From Paenibacillus arenosi (lineage in GTDB: Bacteria; Bacillota; Bacilli; Paenibacillales; Paenibacillaceae), in contig NZ_JACYTN010000003.1 of assembly GCF_014841135.1 (NCBI RefSeq), positions 1-64,000 of the forward strand: a DNA stretch of 64,000 nt, written 5' to 3'. The notes below the pieces were generated by a model. It was not told the DNA's origin. It searched no databases and worked only from the letters and a program-made list of their open reading frames with translations. The position numbers were made by a program, and so were the translations under genes. Below are positions 47,933-57,045 of this stretch, piece by piece (positions within the stretch are counted from its first letter, which is position 1; each line of letters opens with the position of its first letter).

Positions 47933-48589
47933 ATGAACAAAAAAATATTGATCGTTGAAGATGATGTTCATATTTCTAAAATTATTAAAATGAATCTCAA
48001 TATCGTAAACTACGATACGACAGAGGTCTATGATGGCTTGGCGGCTTTGGAACTGCTGCAGCGGGAGAAGTTTGATCTTATTTTGCTGGATGTTATGATT
48101 CCCAAACTGGACGGTTTTGCACTAATGGAGCGTATTAGACCTTATTGTATACCGGTTATTTTTTTGACGGCGAAGAACTCGGTTTATGATAAAGTGGACG
48201 GGCTAAGGCTGGGAGCAGATGATTACATGGTCAAGCCATTCGAAGCGATTGAACTGCTAGCTCGTATCGAAACGGTATTGCGTAGGTATGGCAAAGAAGA
48301 ACGAATGCTTGGCTTCCAGTCGCTTCTCATTGATCTGGACAAGCGGGAGGTAACCAAGCAAGGAGAAGTCGTGGAGCTAACGCCAAAAGAATATGATTTG
48401 CTGGTCGTTCTCCTGAAAAATAAGAATATCGCCCTATCAAGAGAGCAGTTTATCGATAAAGTATGGGGTGATGACTATTATGGAGAAACAAGAACGGTTG
48501 ATATGCATATTAAATCATTACGGAAAAAACTAGATTTGCAGGATCATATTAAAACTATTTATAAACTTGGCTACCGGTTGGAGGATTAA
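47933..48589 (+). CDS. OmpR-type response regulator
   Basis: 218 aa. Receiver domain with D10/D11 and phosphoacceptor D53 (LLDVMIPKLDG), K at PFEAIE region, then an OmpR/PhoB winged helix. ATG 47933 has SD GGAG; the earlier start at 47807 has no SD. Stop is four bases before the histidine kinase start: one operon of regulator, kinase, lipoprotein. Confidence 0.94.
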   Translation: MNKKILIVEDDVHISKIIKMNLNIVNYDTTEVYDGLAALELLQREKFDLILLDVMIPKLDGFALMERIRPYCIPVIFLTAKNSVYDKVDGLRLGADDYMVKPFEAIELLARIETVLRRYGKEERMLGFQSLLIDLDKREVTKQGEVVELTPKEYDLLVVLLKNKNIALSREQFIDKVWGDDYYGETRTVDMHIKSLRKKLDLQDHIKTIYKLGYRLED

Positions 48590-48593
48590 GAAG

Positions 48594-50033
48594 ATGAAAT
48601 TTTGGAAGAAAATTTACATCTTCTCGATTCTAGTCTTTGTCATTATTTTTAATGCTGCCTCTATTATGGTTATCGAGCGCAGCCACAATAGAATGCTGGA
48701 GCAGGAAATAGATAGTGCGCTAAGCCAATACATGAGTATTCATTCCAGTGTCAACGCGATTGTACCGATTGTTCGTATTTACGATTCAATCGATTATGAG
48801 AAAACAGTGTTAACGAGAATTGCTAATGAATTTGTTAGAACCAATAAGGAACAACGTGTGTATTTGGATATTAGGGATGAGACCAATCAGGCGGTCTTCA
48901 GTAATATTGATTTTCAGATGCCGGAGCAGCGTAAGGAACTGGATAAGCTAGGCGCGGATCAAATCAATTATATGTTGCGGGATATCGATGAGCGAACGAT
49001 CCTGTTCACGTCGAATATGGTGGATGTTAGTCAAACGAGCTATCTATTTACCTATATGGTAGATGTCAGTTCCGTGTATCAGGACCGTGTGGATCAATAT
49101 AAGTTCTTTGTAAAGGTGGATGTGGCGGCCTGTTTTCTGTATATGTTGATTATGTTTTTTGTAAGTAGAGGGCTGACGCGATCAATTGAGCGGCTGGGTC
49201 GTACAGCTCAGGTCATTGCGCAGGGAAATTTCTCTGAACGGGTCCAATTACAATCAAAGGACGAAATTGGCGTGCTAGCAGACAATTTTAACAATATGGC
49301 CGCTGTTGTGGAGGATAAGATCAATGAACTTGAGCGAATCAATCAAGAAAAACAGCGGTTTATTAATAATTTTACGCATGAATTAAAAACACCGCTCACT
49401 TCCATTATTGCCTATGCGAGTTTTATGAGGACTACCAAATACGATGAAGAAATGTTTTTAGATGGTCTCAACGTCATTTATTCAGAGGGTAAACGATTAG
49501 AGATGTTGTCATTGAAGTTGATGAACTTGATTGTGCTGCAAGAGGATGACTTCGAGTTGGAGCTGCACGATCTGGGAGCGGTTATAGCTGAAATCAAGCC
49601 TGCACTAGACATGCTGGCCAAAGAAAAGCAGATTGCAATTGTCACGGAGTGTGGACCTGGCGAGCTAAGATTGGAAAAGGATTTGATGAAAGTTCTAATC
49701 TTCAATCTGGTGGACAATGCAATTAAAGCTTCAGATAAACAGCAGACCATTACACTACAAATCGTATGGCAAGATGGGCAATGTGTGTTGGCAGTGATGG
49801 ATCAGGGCATTGGGATTGCTAAGGAGCATCAGGATAAAATTTTCGAACCTTTTTACATGGTGGACAAATCGAGGACAAGAAGCGGAAAAGGGGCAGGTCT
49901 CGGTCTTGCAATATGTAAAAATGTAGCGAAGGTCCACAATGCGAACATCCGGGTAACCAGTAATGAGAATCATGGCACGAAGGTGGAAGTTGTATTCGCA
50001 CCTACCTTTCCGAAAGGCGGGATGCAGGAATGA
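48594..50033 (+). CDS. Sensor histidine kinase
   Basis: 479 aa. Two membrane helices (about 8-28 and 170-195) around an extracellular sensor, HAMP (about 196-250), HisKA with H262 (NFTHELKTPLTSI) and HATPase (DNAIKAS, GKGAGLGLAI). Pairs with the regulator upstream. ATG 48594 has SD GGAGG. It overlaps the lipoprotein start by 4 bases (ATGA at 50030). Confidence 0.94.
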   Translation: MKFWKKIYIFSILVFVIIFNAASIMVIERSHNRMLEQEIDSALSQYMSIHSSVNAIVPIVRIYDSIDYEKTVLTRIANEFVRTNKEQRVYLDIRDETNQAVFSNIDFQMPEQRKELDKLGADQINYMLRDIDERTILFTSNMVDVSQTSYLFTYMVDVSSVYQDRVDQYKFFVKVDVAACFLYMLIMFFVSRGLTRSIERLGRTAQVIAQGNFSERVQLQSKDEIGVLADNFNNMAAVVEDKINELERINQEKQRFINNFTHELKTPLTSIIAYASFMRTTKYDEEMFLDGLNVIYSEGKRLEMLSLKLMNLIVLQEDDFELELHDLGAVIAEIKPALDMLAKEKQIAIVTECGPGELRLEKDLMKVLIFNLVDNAIKASDKQQTITLQIVWQDGQCVLAVMDQGIGIAKEHQDKIFEPFYMVDKSRTRSGKGAGLGLAICKNVAKVHNANIRVTSNENHGTKVEVVFAPTFPKGGMQE

Positions 50034-50809
50034 ACAAGCTTAATTTGGTTGTGACATGCGTGTTGCTCATGATTCTCGGGACGGGTTGCCAAGGTGTGTT
50101 TGATACGATACCGAAAGAGACAGTTATGGTAAAACCAATTCATAGAACAAATGCGGCCAATGAGGCGAAATATGAGGGTGTCCTGTCTCAGGATACAGTG
50201 AAAACACTTAGTCTAAATGCGGTAAATAAATATTTCGATAAAAAACTAACGTTGAACGAGATTCAATTGGAGATGCAAATTATTGATCAAAACAAGTTTA
50301 AAGCTTTAATAAGTGAGGCGGAATATGGTCTCATTCCGATAGTCGAGCCAGCTCCAGCCTTGGAAGTGAAACGAGCAGAGGTTCCGAAACGAAAGCTGAA
50401 CGATCAAACAGAACTGGCTTCGTATTCTGATGGTTTATTTTATACGACTCTGACCAAAATGAATGACCCTAATGAAATCTATGATATCGTGCTGAATGCA
50501 AGGGACGGCGATGTTGTTAAAGCCGCAAGGGCAGGAACGTTACGAGATTTATCCAGCACTAGTGAGGAAGACAATGAAAAGGTTATCGCTCTTGCAACAA
50601 CGTTTATTCAGGAAAAAGGGAGCTATCCATTGTCCGAGCTATCGCTGAATGAGGATATGATCCGCTGGGGCAGTGTAGTGGAATTGTATTACATGAGCAA
50701 GGACGGCGATAAGTTAATGTACACGGTCTCAGTCGATTTGAGACGAAATGAAGTTGTCGGGTTCAGTAAGGACGTCATGGCACTGCTTAGTTACTATTCG
50801 AGGCTTTAA
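50030..50809 (+). CDS. Lipoprotein of the two-component operon
   Basis: 259 aa. Signal peptide ending LMILGTGC with a lipobox. The mature part is not recognised. Translationally coupled to the kinase by ATGA, so it may modulate the sensor or be its target. A terminator follows, so it ends the first operon of this block. Confidence 0.78.
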   Translation: MNKLNLVVTCVLLMILGTGCQGVFDTIPKETVMVKPIHRTNAANEAKYEGVLSQDTVKTLSLNAVNKYFDKKLTLNEIQLEMQIIDQNKFKALISEAEYGLIPIVEPAPALEVKRAEVPKRKLNDQTELASYSDGLFYTTLTKMNDPNEIYDIVLNARDGDVVKAARAGTLRDLSSTSEEDNEKVIALATTFIQEKGSYPLSELSLNEDMIRWGSVVELYYMSKDGDKLMYTVSVDLRRNEVVGFSKDVMALLSYYSRL

Positions 50810-50889
50810 GCTAGACATAACCGCCTAACTGAACTCGTGTTGCAAGACCATGCAAGACCACATTTACAGTGTTACAGCAACACACGAAA

Positions 50890-50930
50890 GAACCTTCAGG
50901 GAACCATCTACTCCTGAAGGTTCTTTTTTT
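50890..50930 (+). terminator. Terminator after the lipoprotein
   Basis: GAACCTTCAGG (50890-50900) pairs with CCTGAAGGTTC (50913-50923); TTTTTTT follows. Confidence 0.93.
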
Positions 50931-51047
50931 CAGTTTTTACAACTTCAATACAAGTCCATCTCATTCCTCATATATCTCCACCTTATACTGATGCTGTAAC
51001 GCTACGGAATGTTCATGGAGAGAAGGATTATAGGAGGAAGAAAAACA

Positions 51048-52472
51048 ATGAAAAAAGCGATGTTAATTCTGTTTATGTTTATCATGGTCATCGTTTCTGC
51101 TTGCAGCACCACTACTGACGGGAATGCAGGGGGAGCACAGACATCGAACGGAGGACAGACAACCTCCGATCAGGTAAACAACGGGACAAGTACTACATCA
51201 CCTAAGGGTGAAACGTCTGGAACGAATAATAGCAAGGAGAAGAAAACCATTGTATTTTCCACCTATTTTCTTGACGATTTCTATGTAGAAGCCAAGAAAA
51301 GATATGAAGCGAAGCATCCTAATATCACCATTGATCTTCAATATATCGAACAAGCGAATGAAAACATCACAGCTGCAGATGCAGAAAAGTTTGTAAAAAC
51401 AATGAATACAGCTATGTTATCTGGTAAAGGGCCTGATCTGATTCAGATGGATCAATTGCCATCCGGGGATTATATCAAAAAAGAATTGCTGGCCAACATA
51501 GGAAATATGATCGATAAGGACCCTACTTTTAAGAAAGAGCAGTACTTCAGTAATGTTTTAGATGGGATCAAGGTAAACGGCGGAATATACGGGATGCCGA
51601 TGGGTTTCTTTATTTATGGTCTTATAGGCAATGAAACGGTAATTGAAAGAAGCGGAGTAAAGATCGACGATAGCAATTGGAATTGGAAACAGTTTACCGA
51701 CACAGCCAAAGAAATCGTTAAGAAAACAGATGGAAATTATTTTGCATTAGGCGGAGTAACTCCTGAATACATGATAAAAAGTTTGGTTCATGATCAGTAT
51801 GCGACGTTCGTAGATCTGAAGAGCAGGAAAGCTAATTTCGACTCTGCTGCCTTTATTGAATTACTTAAGGAAGTAAAGCTTATGCTTGATGAGAAGATGA
51901 TAAGGGAAGATTATGATGGGGCCATTTTCTATAGCGAATTCATTAGTTCACCCGAATACTATATTCGTGATGTAAAGAAGAGTGAATTTTTTAGTGATCC
52001 TTACAAATACAAATCAAAGCTGTACTTAAAACCAAATGCAAGCGGGCAGGCGGCAGGAGGATTTTTCAGAACCTACCAAACGATCGGCATTAATGAGAGG
52101 TCTGCTGTAAAAGATGAAGCATGGGATTTCCTGAAATTTCTGTTATCTGATGAGATGCAAGATCAAGCAAGCGGTTTTTCATTAAACAAAGCTTCCTACA
52201 AGAAAATTGCTCAAGATGTATTGAAAAAGGGAAAAGTAATGTCTGATCAAGAAGTTGGGCCTTTGAAAGGCAAAGAGTACGAAGTTACTCAAAAGGATAT
52301 CGATGAGATGGAGAGGTTAATTAGCAGCTTAAAATATTCAGTTGAGTTCAAGCCCTCAAAAATCGAAGAGATTCTATTGGGAGAATCCAAAGCCTATTTC
52401 ACCGGACAGAAATCACCCGAAGCAGTGGCAGAGCTGATTCAGAATAGAGTGATGACTGTGTTGAATGAATAG
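51048..52472 (+). CDS. ABC transporter extracellular solute-binding lipoprotein
   Basis: 474 aa from ATG 51048 (SD GGAGG). Signal peptide KKAMLILFMFIMVIVSAC with a lipobox; a serine/threonine/glycine-rich linker, then the sugar-type family 1 binding fold (IVFSTYFLDDFYVEAKKRYEAKHPNITIDLQYI; GKGPDLIQMDQ). Probably binds an oligosaccharide or peptide. It opens the operon binding protein-permease-permease-adaptor. Confidence 0.88.
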   Translation: MKKAMLILFMFIMVIVSACSTTTDGNAGGAQTSNGGQTTSDQVNNGTSTTSPKGETSGTNNSKEKKTIVFSTYFLDDFYVEAKKRYEAKHPNITIDLQYIEQANENITAADAEKFVKTMNTAMLSGKGPDLIQMDQLPSGDYIKKELLANIGNMIDKDPTFKKEQYFSNVLDGIKVNGGIYGMPMGFFIYGLIGNETVIERSGVKIDDSNWNWKQFTDTAKEIVKKTDGNYFALGGVTPEYMIKSLVHDQYATFVDLKSRKANFDSAAFIELLKEVKLMLDEKMIREDYDGAIFYSEFISSPEYYIRDVKKSEFFSDPYKYKSKLYLKPNASGQAAGGFFRTYQTIGINERSAVKDEAWDFLKFLLSDEMQDQASGFSLNKASYKKIAQDVLKKGKVMSDQEVGPLKGKEYEVTQKDIDEMERLISSLKYSVEFKPSKIEEILLGESKAYFTGQKSPEAVAELIQNRVMTVLNE

Positions 52473-52486
52473 GGAGTGGATTGAAC

Positions 52487-53380
52487 ATGACAGACAAGCG
52501 TTACTGGGATAAGCTGATCAGACTGCTGCGGAAGGAATGGGCTGTGGCAGCCCTCTTTCTAGCACCAAGCCTGATTGGCTTTGCCTTGTTTTATCTGATT
52601 CCGTTTGCTATGGGAGTTATTTATTCGTTTCAAGATCATACGGTTGACGGCTCATTTGTCGGCCTAGACAATTACAGGGCACTACAGAATAGTGATTCTT
52701 TTCACAAATCAGCATCGAATACGTTATTGTTTACCATTGTGAGTGTACCTCTCCTTATAGCTTTATCTTTGCTGTTTGCGCAGATCCTGAATCAAAAATT
52801 GTTTATTCGGAATTGGCTGCAGACCGCATTTGTATTGCCGCTTGTGGTACCCGTCGCATCTATTGTGATGGTGTGGCAAATCTTGTTCGATTGGAATGGC
52901 ACATTCAATGCATGGCTGGAGTACTTGAATGTGGAGCGGGTCGATTGGATGAAATCGGAGTGGTCAATCGGTGTGCTAACCATACTCTACATATGGAAAA
53001 ACATGGGGTACAACATTATTTTATTTTTGGCTGGTTTACAAAGTATTCCGAGGGACTACTATGAGACGGCGGATATCGAAGGGGCGGGTAGGTTTCATAA
53101 ATGGTTACATATTACGCTTGTTTATTTAACTCCGACGATGTTTTTTGTCATTCTTATCTCCATTATTAATTCGTTCAAAGTGTTCCGTGAAACGTATTTG
53201 ATCGCTGGCGAATATCCGCATGATCGGATTTATATGCTGCAGCACTACATGAACAACATGTTTATGGCGCTCGATGTTCAGAAGCTGACGGCTGCTGCCG
53301 TGGTAATGGTAGGATGTATTCTAATTTTTGTGACAGCCATGCTCACTATTGAACGTCGTTTTCGAAATTTTATGGAATAA
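52487..53380 (+). CDS. MalF-type ABC permease
   Basis: 297 aa, six membrane helices. The EAA loop is seen as YETADIEGAGRFHKWLHITL. Partner of the next permease in a carbohydrate-type importer. TTG 52481 is in frame six bases upstream; ATG 52487 is preferred. No ATPase gene follows, so a shared MsmX-type ATPase elsewhere is likely needed. Confidence 0.9.
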   Translation: MTDKRYWDKLIRLLRKEWAVAALFLAPSLIGFALFYLIPFAMGVIYSFQDHTVDGSFVGLDNYRALQNSDSFHKSASNTLLFTIVSVPLLIALSLLFAQILNQKLFIRNWLQTAFVLPLVVPVASIVMVWQILFDWNGTFNAWLEYLNVERVDWMKSEWSIGVLTILYIWKNMGYNIILFLAGLQSIPRDYYETADIEGAGRFHKWLHITLVYLTPTMFFVILISIINSFKVFRETYLIAGEYPHDRIYMLQHYMNNMFMALDVQKLTAAAVVMVGCILIFVTAMLTIERRFRNFME

Positions 53381-53387
53381 GGTAGGG

Positions 53388-54269
53388 ATGGTGAGTAAAT
53401 TGGCTGTATTTCACAAGCTTGTACTGACGGTAATTATGGGCGGGCTAGCCTTGGTAATGCTTTTCCCTATAGTCGTCACATTTACGAACTCCTTTATGAC
53501 GGAAGCCGAGATTAACTATAACTATCATCTCATTGGTGAAATGGTCGATATCGCCGCAGGGGAGGAAGAGCCATTTATTAATTTGAAACTGATCCCTGAC
53601 TGGGTGTCCTTTAGTAGATATATGGAGGTGCTGTTGGATAAGCCAGTATTTCTCCACATGTTCTGGAACTCTGTGTTTATGGTTGTGCCGATTATTGTAG
53701 GGCAAGTGCTGGTCGCGTCATTGGCTGCGTATGCGTTTGCCAAGCTTCACTTTTGGGGGAGAGACAAACTGTTTTTCCTATATGTAATGACCATGCTAAT
53801 GCCATTTCAAGTTACACTGGTACCCAATTATATTATTGCAGATAAGCTGGCGCTTATGAACACAACTTCCGCCATTATATTACCGGGGATATTCAGTGCC
53901 TTTGGTGTCTTTATGCTTAGACAATTTATGCTGCATATTCCGAATTCCTATATCGAAGCGGCCAAAATAGACGGTGCAGGACAACTGAGAATTTTTTATC
54001 AGATTGTGCTTCCGCTTGTTCAGCCTGGTGTCGCAGCGCTTGTCGTGCTGTTGTTTGTTGACAATTGGAATATGGTCGAGCAGCCGCTCATCTTTTTGGA
54101 GGACACATTCAAGCAGCCTTTATCTTTATATTTGTCGAGCATTATTGAAGGGGCAAGGGGTGCGGCTTTTGCTGCCTCTGCGTTGTATATGACTCCGATG
54201 GTATTGTTATTTTTATATGCGGAATCTTATTTTGTTGAAGGTATTCAATTATCGGGAATTAAAGGATAG
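53388..54269 (+). CDS. MalG-type ABC permease
   Basis: 293 aa from ATG 53388. Six membrane helices and the EAA loop (YIEAAKIDGAGQLRIFYQIVLP). Pairs with the upstream permease. The start in frame at 53349 would overlap the first permease and lacks an SD. Confidence 0.9.
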   Translation: MVSKLAVFHKLVLTVIMGGLALVMLFPIVVTFTNSFMTEAEINYNYHLIGEMVDIAAGEEEPFINLKLIPDWVSFSRYMEVLLDKPVFLHMFWNSVFMVVPIIVGQVLVASLAAYAFAKLHFWGRDKLFFLYVMTMLMPFQVTLVPNYIIADKLALMNTTSAIILPGIFSAFGVFMLRQFMLHIPNSYIEAAKIDGAGQLRIFYQIVLPLVQPGVAALVVLLFVDNWNMVEQPLIFLEDTFKQPLSLYLSSIIEGARGAAFAASALYMTPMVLLFLYAESYFVEGIQLSGIKG

Positions 54270-54289
54270 TCCATTACGGGGGGATTGTA

Positions 54290-55429
54290 ATGATAACTCA
54301 ACCTGCCGATCAAACGTTAATGGGACGCAAACGGTACATTCGCATCCTGTTCGGCTTGTTTATCGGACTGTTGATCGGATTTACCCTGTTCAGTAATACG
54401 CTGAAGTCATTAACTTTGCCGAAAGTGGCATTAGCAACTGTGGAACGAGGTGAGCTTGTTCATACCTTTCAAGGCGGAGGTACGGTGAAATGGCGTAAGG
54501 AATCAGCCTTATCGGGTGCTGGAGGAGGAAAAGTGAAGCAGGTCAACGTCAAGGTGGGACAGCTCGTTAAGAAAGGGCAAGTGCTGGTAGTCTACGATAC
54601 GAAGGCTATTGAAAATCAGATTCTGGATGAAAAGGCCACTCTTGATAAGTTAACTATTTCGACGAAAGAACAGGAGAATCGTTATATTGAGGCTTATCGC
54701 AGCGGAGATGAAATAAATATCCAAAAAGCTAGAGACCATTTAAAGGTTAGCTCTATCGATAAGGATGTTCTACAGCGTAAAATTGAAAAGCTGCAAGAGG
54801 ATTTATCAGTAAATGGTGCACTGACAGCGGTATTCGACGGAGTTGTGACGAAAGTGGGAGCGGTGGAAGGGCTTGCTTCTACTGGAGAAGGACCTGATAT
54901 TGTCCTTGCTAACCAGAGTCTTGGCTTTGCTGTTGAGTTTCTTGCTCCTGTGGATGCCATTGGTGTTCTAGAAAAAGGAGCTAAGCTGAATGTTCAATTG
55001 AAGGGCAGCCATGCTAGGCAAGTGGAGGGCCGTATTGAAGAAATTCAAGATGCAGAGCCTCTCACTTCATCAGGTGAAGATGCAGGTCAAACGATGTACA
55101 CGGCGATGAAGCGTCTGACCGTTGCCATTCAGGATAATGCTTTGCAGGGAGGGGAGCAAGCTGTAGTCGAGCTAACCAAAACGATAGATGATGTAATTTT
55201 GGTAGACAATAAAGCAATTCATCATGAGGGAGATAAAAGGTATATATTTAGCTTCGAGGAGAGAAATGGACCTCTTGGCAATGCTTTTTACGCTCGGAAG
55301 CAATACATTACAATCGTAGATTCAAATGAAACGCAATCAGCTGTAACTGAGGGTTTGTTCAATCAGGAACAAATTATAGTTGAGAGCAGTGCTCCATTGC
55401 AGGAGGGAGATAAGATTCGAATCCATTAG
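54290..55429 (+). CDS. HlyD-like membrane adaptor protein
   Basis: 379 aa. N-terminal membrane helix (ILFGLFIGLLIGFTLF), a biotinyl/lipoyl-like domain (KVGQLVKKGQVLVVYD), an alpha-helical hairpin (about 105-180) and a beta-barrel region. This is the periplasmic adaptor family used in efflux (HlyD/MacA/YknX). It is unusual that it closes a binding-protein-dependent import operon with no efflux ATPase beside it. Role unknown; terminator follows. Confidence 0.78.
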   Translation: MITQPADQTLMGRKRYIRILFGLFIGLLIGFTLFSNTLKSLTLPKVALATVERGELVHTFQGGGTVKWRKESALSGAGGGKVKQVNVKVGQLVKKGQVLVVYDTKAIENQILDEKATLDKLTISTKEQENRYIEAYRSGDEINIQKARDHLKVSSIDKDVLQRKIEKLQEDLSVNGALTAVFDGVVTKVGAVEGLASTGEGPDIVLANQSLGFAVEFLAPVDAIGVLEKGAKLNVQLKGSHARQVEGRIEEIQDAEPLTSSGEDAGQTMYTAMKRLTVAIQDNALQGGEQAVVELTKTIDDVILVDNKAIHHEGDKRYIFSFEERNGPLGNAFYARKQYITIVDSNETQSAVTEGLFNQEQIIVESSAPLQEGDKIRIH

Positions 55430-55514
55430 TGTTGTCATAAAAAGCGCTGTCAGAAGAATCCGCAAAATATAGTCCATATGTTTCATTTTACCTAGTGTTT
55501 TCTGGTTGGGAAGT

Positions 55515-55563
55515 AGGTGAGCAAGAGTTTACTATAAGTTAAACTTGCTCACCTTAGTTTTTG
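55515..55563 (+). terminator. Terminator after the adaptor gene
   Basis: AGGTGAGCAAG (55515-55525) pairs with CTTGCTCACCT (55544-55554), followed by TAGTTTTTTG. Confidence 0.85.
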
Positions 55564-55626
55564 TGAATCGACGATTTATTTTTAGTACAGCAGGAAAATA
55601 TATTCCGTATTCCGTTATAGGATGGC

Positions 55627-56796
55627 TTATTTATTTCTGTACACCAATTTCCTCATTAGAGCTTCCAACGGTCCTACTTTATTCTTTTTCTCCAATACTG
55701 TGGCTAGTACAACGGAGAGAACCCAAATCCCCACTGCGATTAAGGCAGCAAGACCGTTTCCTATCTGTCCTCCTAGATTAAGCGCCACAGGGGATAAGAG
55801 GACGACAAGTAATGCCTCATTAAACACATAAAAAGTTAAGGAACGCTTGCCTACAGCCATTAAGGAAGAAGTGAGACGACCGGGCTCTTTTATTTTGGCT
55901 CCAATGATGCCAAACAGCATAGCATAAGCTAATCCTCCAGCAATTCCGGTAATGATGTGTAATCCGTTTACAAGTCCAGCAGTGAAATAACTTGGGTTCC
56001 ACACATTTCCGATTAAGGATAAAGGAATTGCACCTAACAAAGAGACAATCAATCCCGCGATCGTTATGCGGCGCATCCTTCCTAAGTGTTGTTCAGGTTT
56101 CGTTAACAGTTCATATCTGGCGATCCAAATACCGAGTAGTACGGAAGGGAGAACTGGGAACATCATATGAATAAAAATAGGGATGAAAGGAGTGGTAATT
56201 AATTTGAGTACAGCAGTACTAAAATAGGTGTCTGTTGCCGAAACCTCTGGAGCGAAGCCATAACTCCCACTTTCCAGTATAGTAAAGCCCCAAAATAGTG
56301 GGGTAATAAGGACATAGAAGACGGTGATCCATATAAAGGTTCGAATCAGGGTTTTGTTTGTACGTGTTAAGACCCAACTAACTAACAGCCCAGCGACACC
56401 GTATGCCATAAGAATATCTTGGCCTCCGATGACTACGGCTAACAACATTCCGAATAGTATTAAATACCACGAACGACGTCGTATCGTCTTTACAGCTTTT
56501 TTCTCGCTTATTCCTTTAGCGAGTTGGCTTTTAAATGCTAGCACTAAACCATACCCGAACAAGACGGCAAACATGGCCCGTGCTCGATTATCAATTACGA
56601 ACTGGCCAAAAAAGTTTACGGCCTGATCGAAGAATGTGATCCCTTCTACCCTGTGCATAATGCCAGGATCAGAAGCGTACAAATAAAGCGGTGCATGCGC
56701 GAGTGCGATTAACAGCAGCATGGCACCTCGTGCTAGATCCAATGAAACAGCACGTTTTTTGCCTGTGGTTGAGTTATTGTTTATTGGAACGGACAA
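55627..56796 (-). CDS. DUF418 membrane protein
   Basis: 389 aa from TTG 56796 (SD GGGAGGAG), with about ten membrane helices. It opens RAVSLDLARGAMLLLIALAH and ends with the DUF418 C-terminal domain (GKRSLTFYVFNEALLVVLLSP, GPLEALMRKLVYR). The family (YeiB type) is of unknown function, often linked to acyltransferase-like folds. The stretch upstream (56797-56950) is AT rich with two copies of ATTGATCG. Confidence 0.88.
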   Translation of the reverse strand: MSVPINNNSTTGKKRAVSLDLARGAMLLLIALAHAPLYLYASDPGIMHRVEGITFFDQAVNFFGQFVIDNRARAMFAVLFGYGLVLAFKSQLAKGISEKKAVKTIRRRSWYLILFGMLLAVVIGGQDILMAYGVAGLLVSWVLTRTNKTLIRTFIWITVFYVLITPLFWGFTILESGSYGFAPEVSATDTYFSTAVLKLITTPFIPIFIHMMFPVLPSVLLGIWIARYELLTKPEQHLGRMRRITIAGLIVSLLGAIPLSLIGNVWNPSYFTAGLVNGLHIITGIAGGLAYAMLFGIIGAKIKEPGRLTSSLMAVGKRSLTFYVFNEALLVVLLSPVALNLGGQIGNGLAALIAVGIWVLSVVLATVLEKKNKVGPLEALMRKLVYRNK

Positions 56797-56951
56797 GCTT
56801 ATCTCCTCCCTTGTGATCAGCCAATACATTGCAGTTGTACCTATCATTTTTTGATCTTTTGTTTAAAAAATTGATCGAATGTTCAGTTTTATTTTATTGA
56901 TCGTTAAGCGATTTGTCAATGAGGTAATGGTGACGGGATATATGGAGTCAA

Positions 56952-56987
56952 AAAATAAAAAGCCACTCCATGAGATTGGAGTGGCTT
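56952..56987 (-). terminator. Terminator of the first M13 peptidase gene
   Basis: AAGCCACTCCA (56960-56970) and TGGAGTGGCTT (56977-56987) pair; on the minus strand they are followed by TTTATTTTTTG. Confidence 0.9.
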
Positions 56988-57045
56988 GCCTTTGTATACG
57001 GATACAGCTGCGATATCGATAGGAACGCTCTATCCTCTGTTTATT

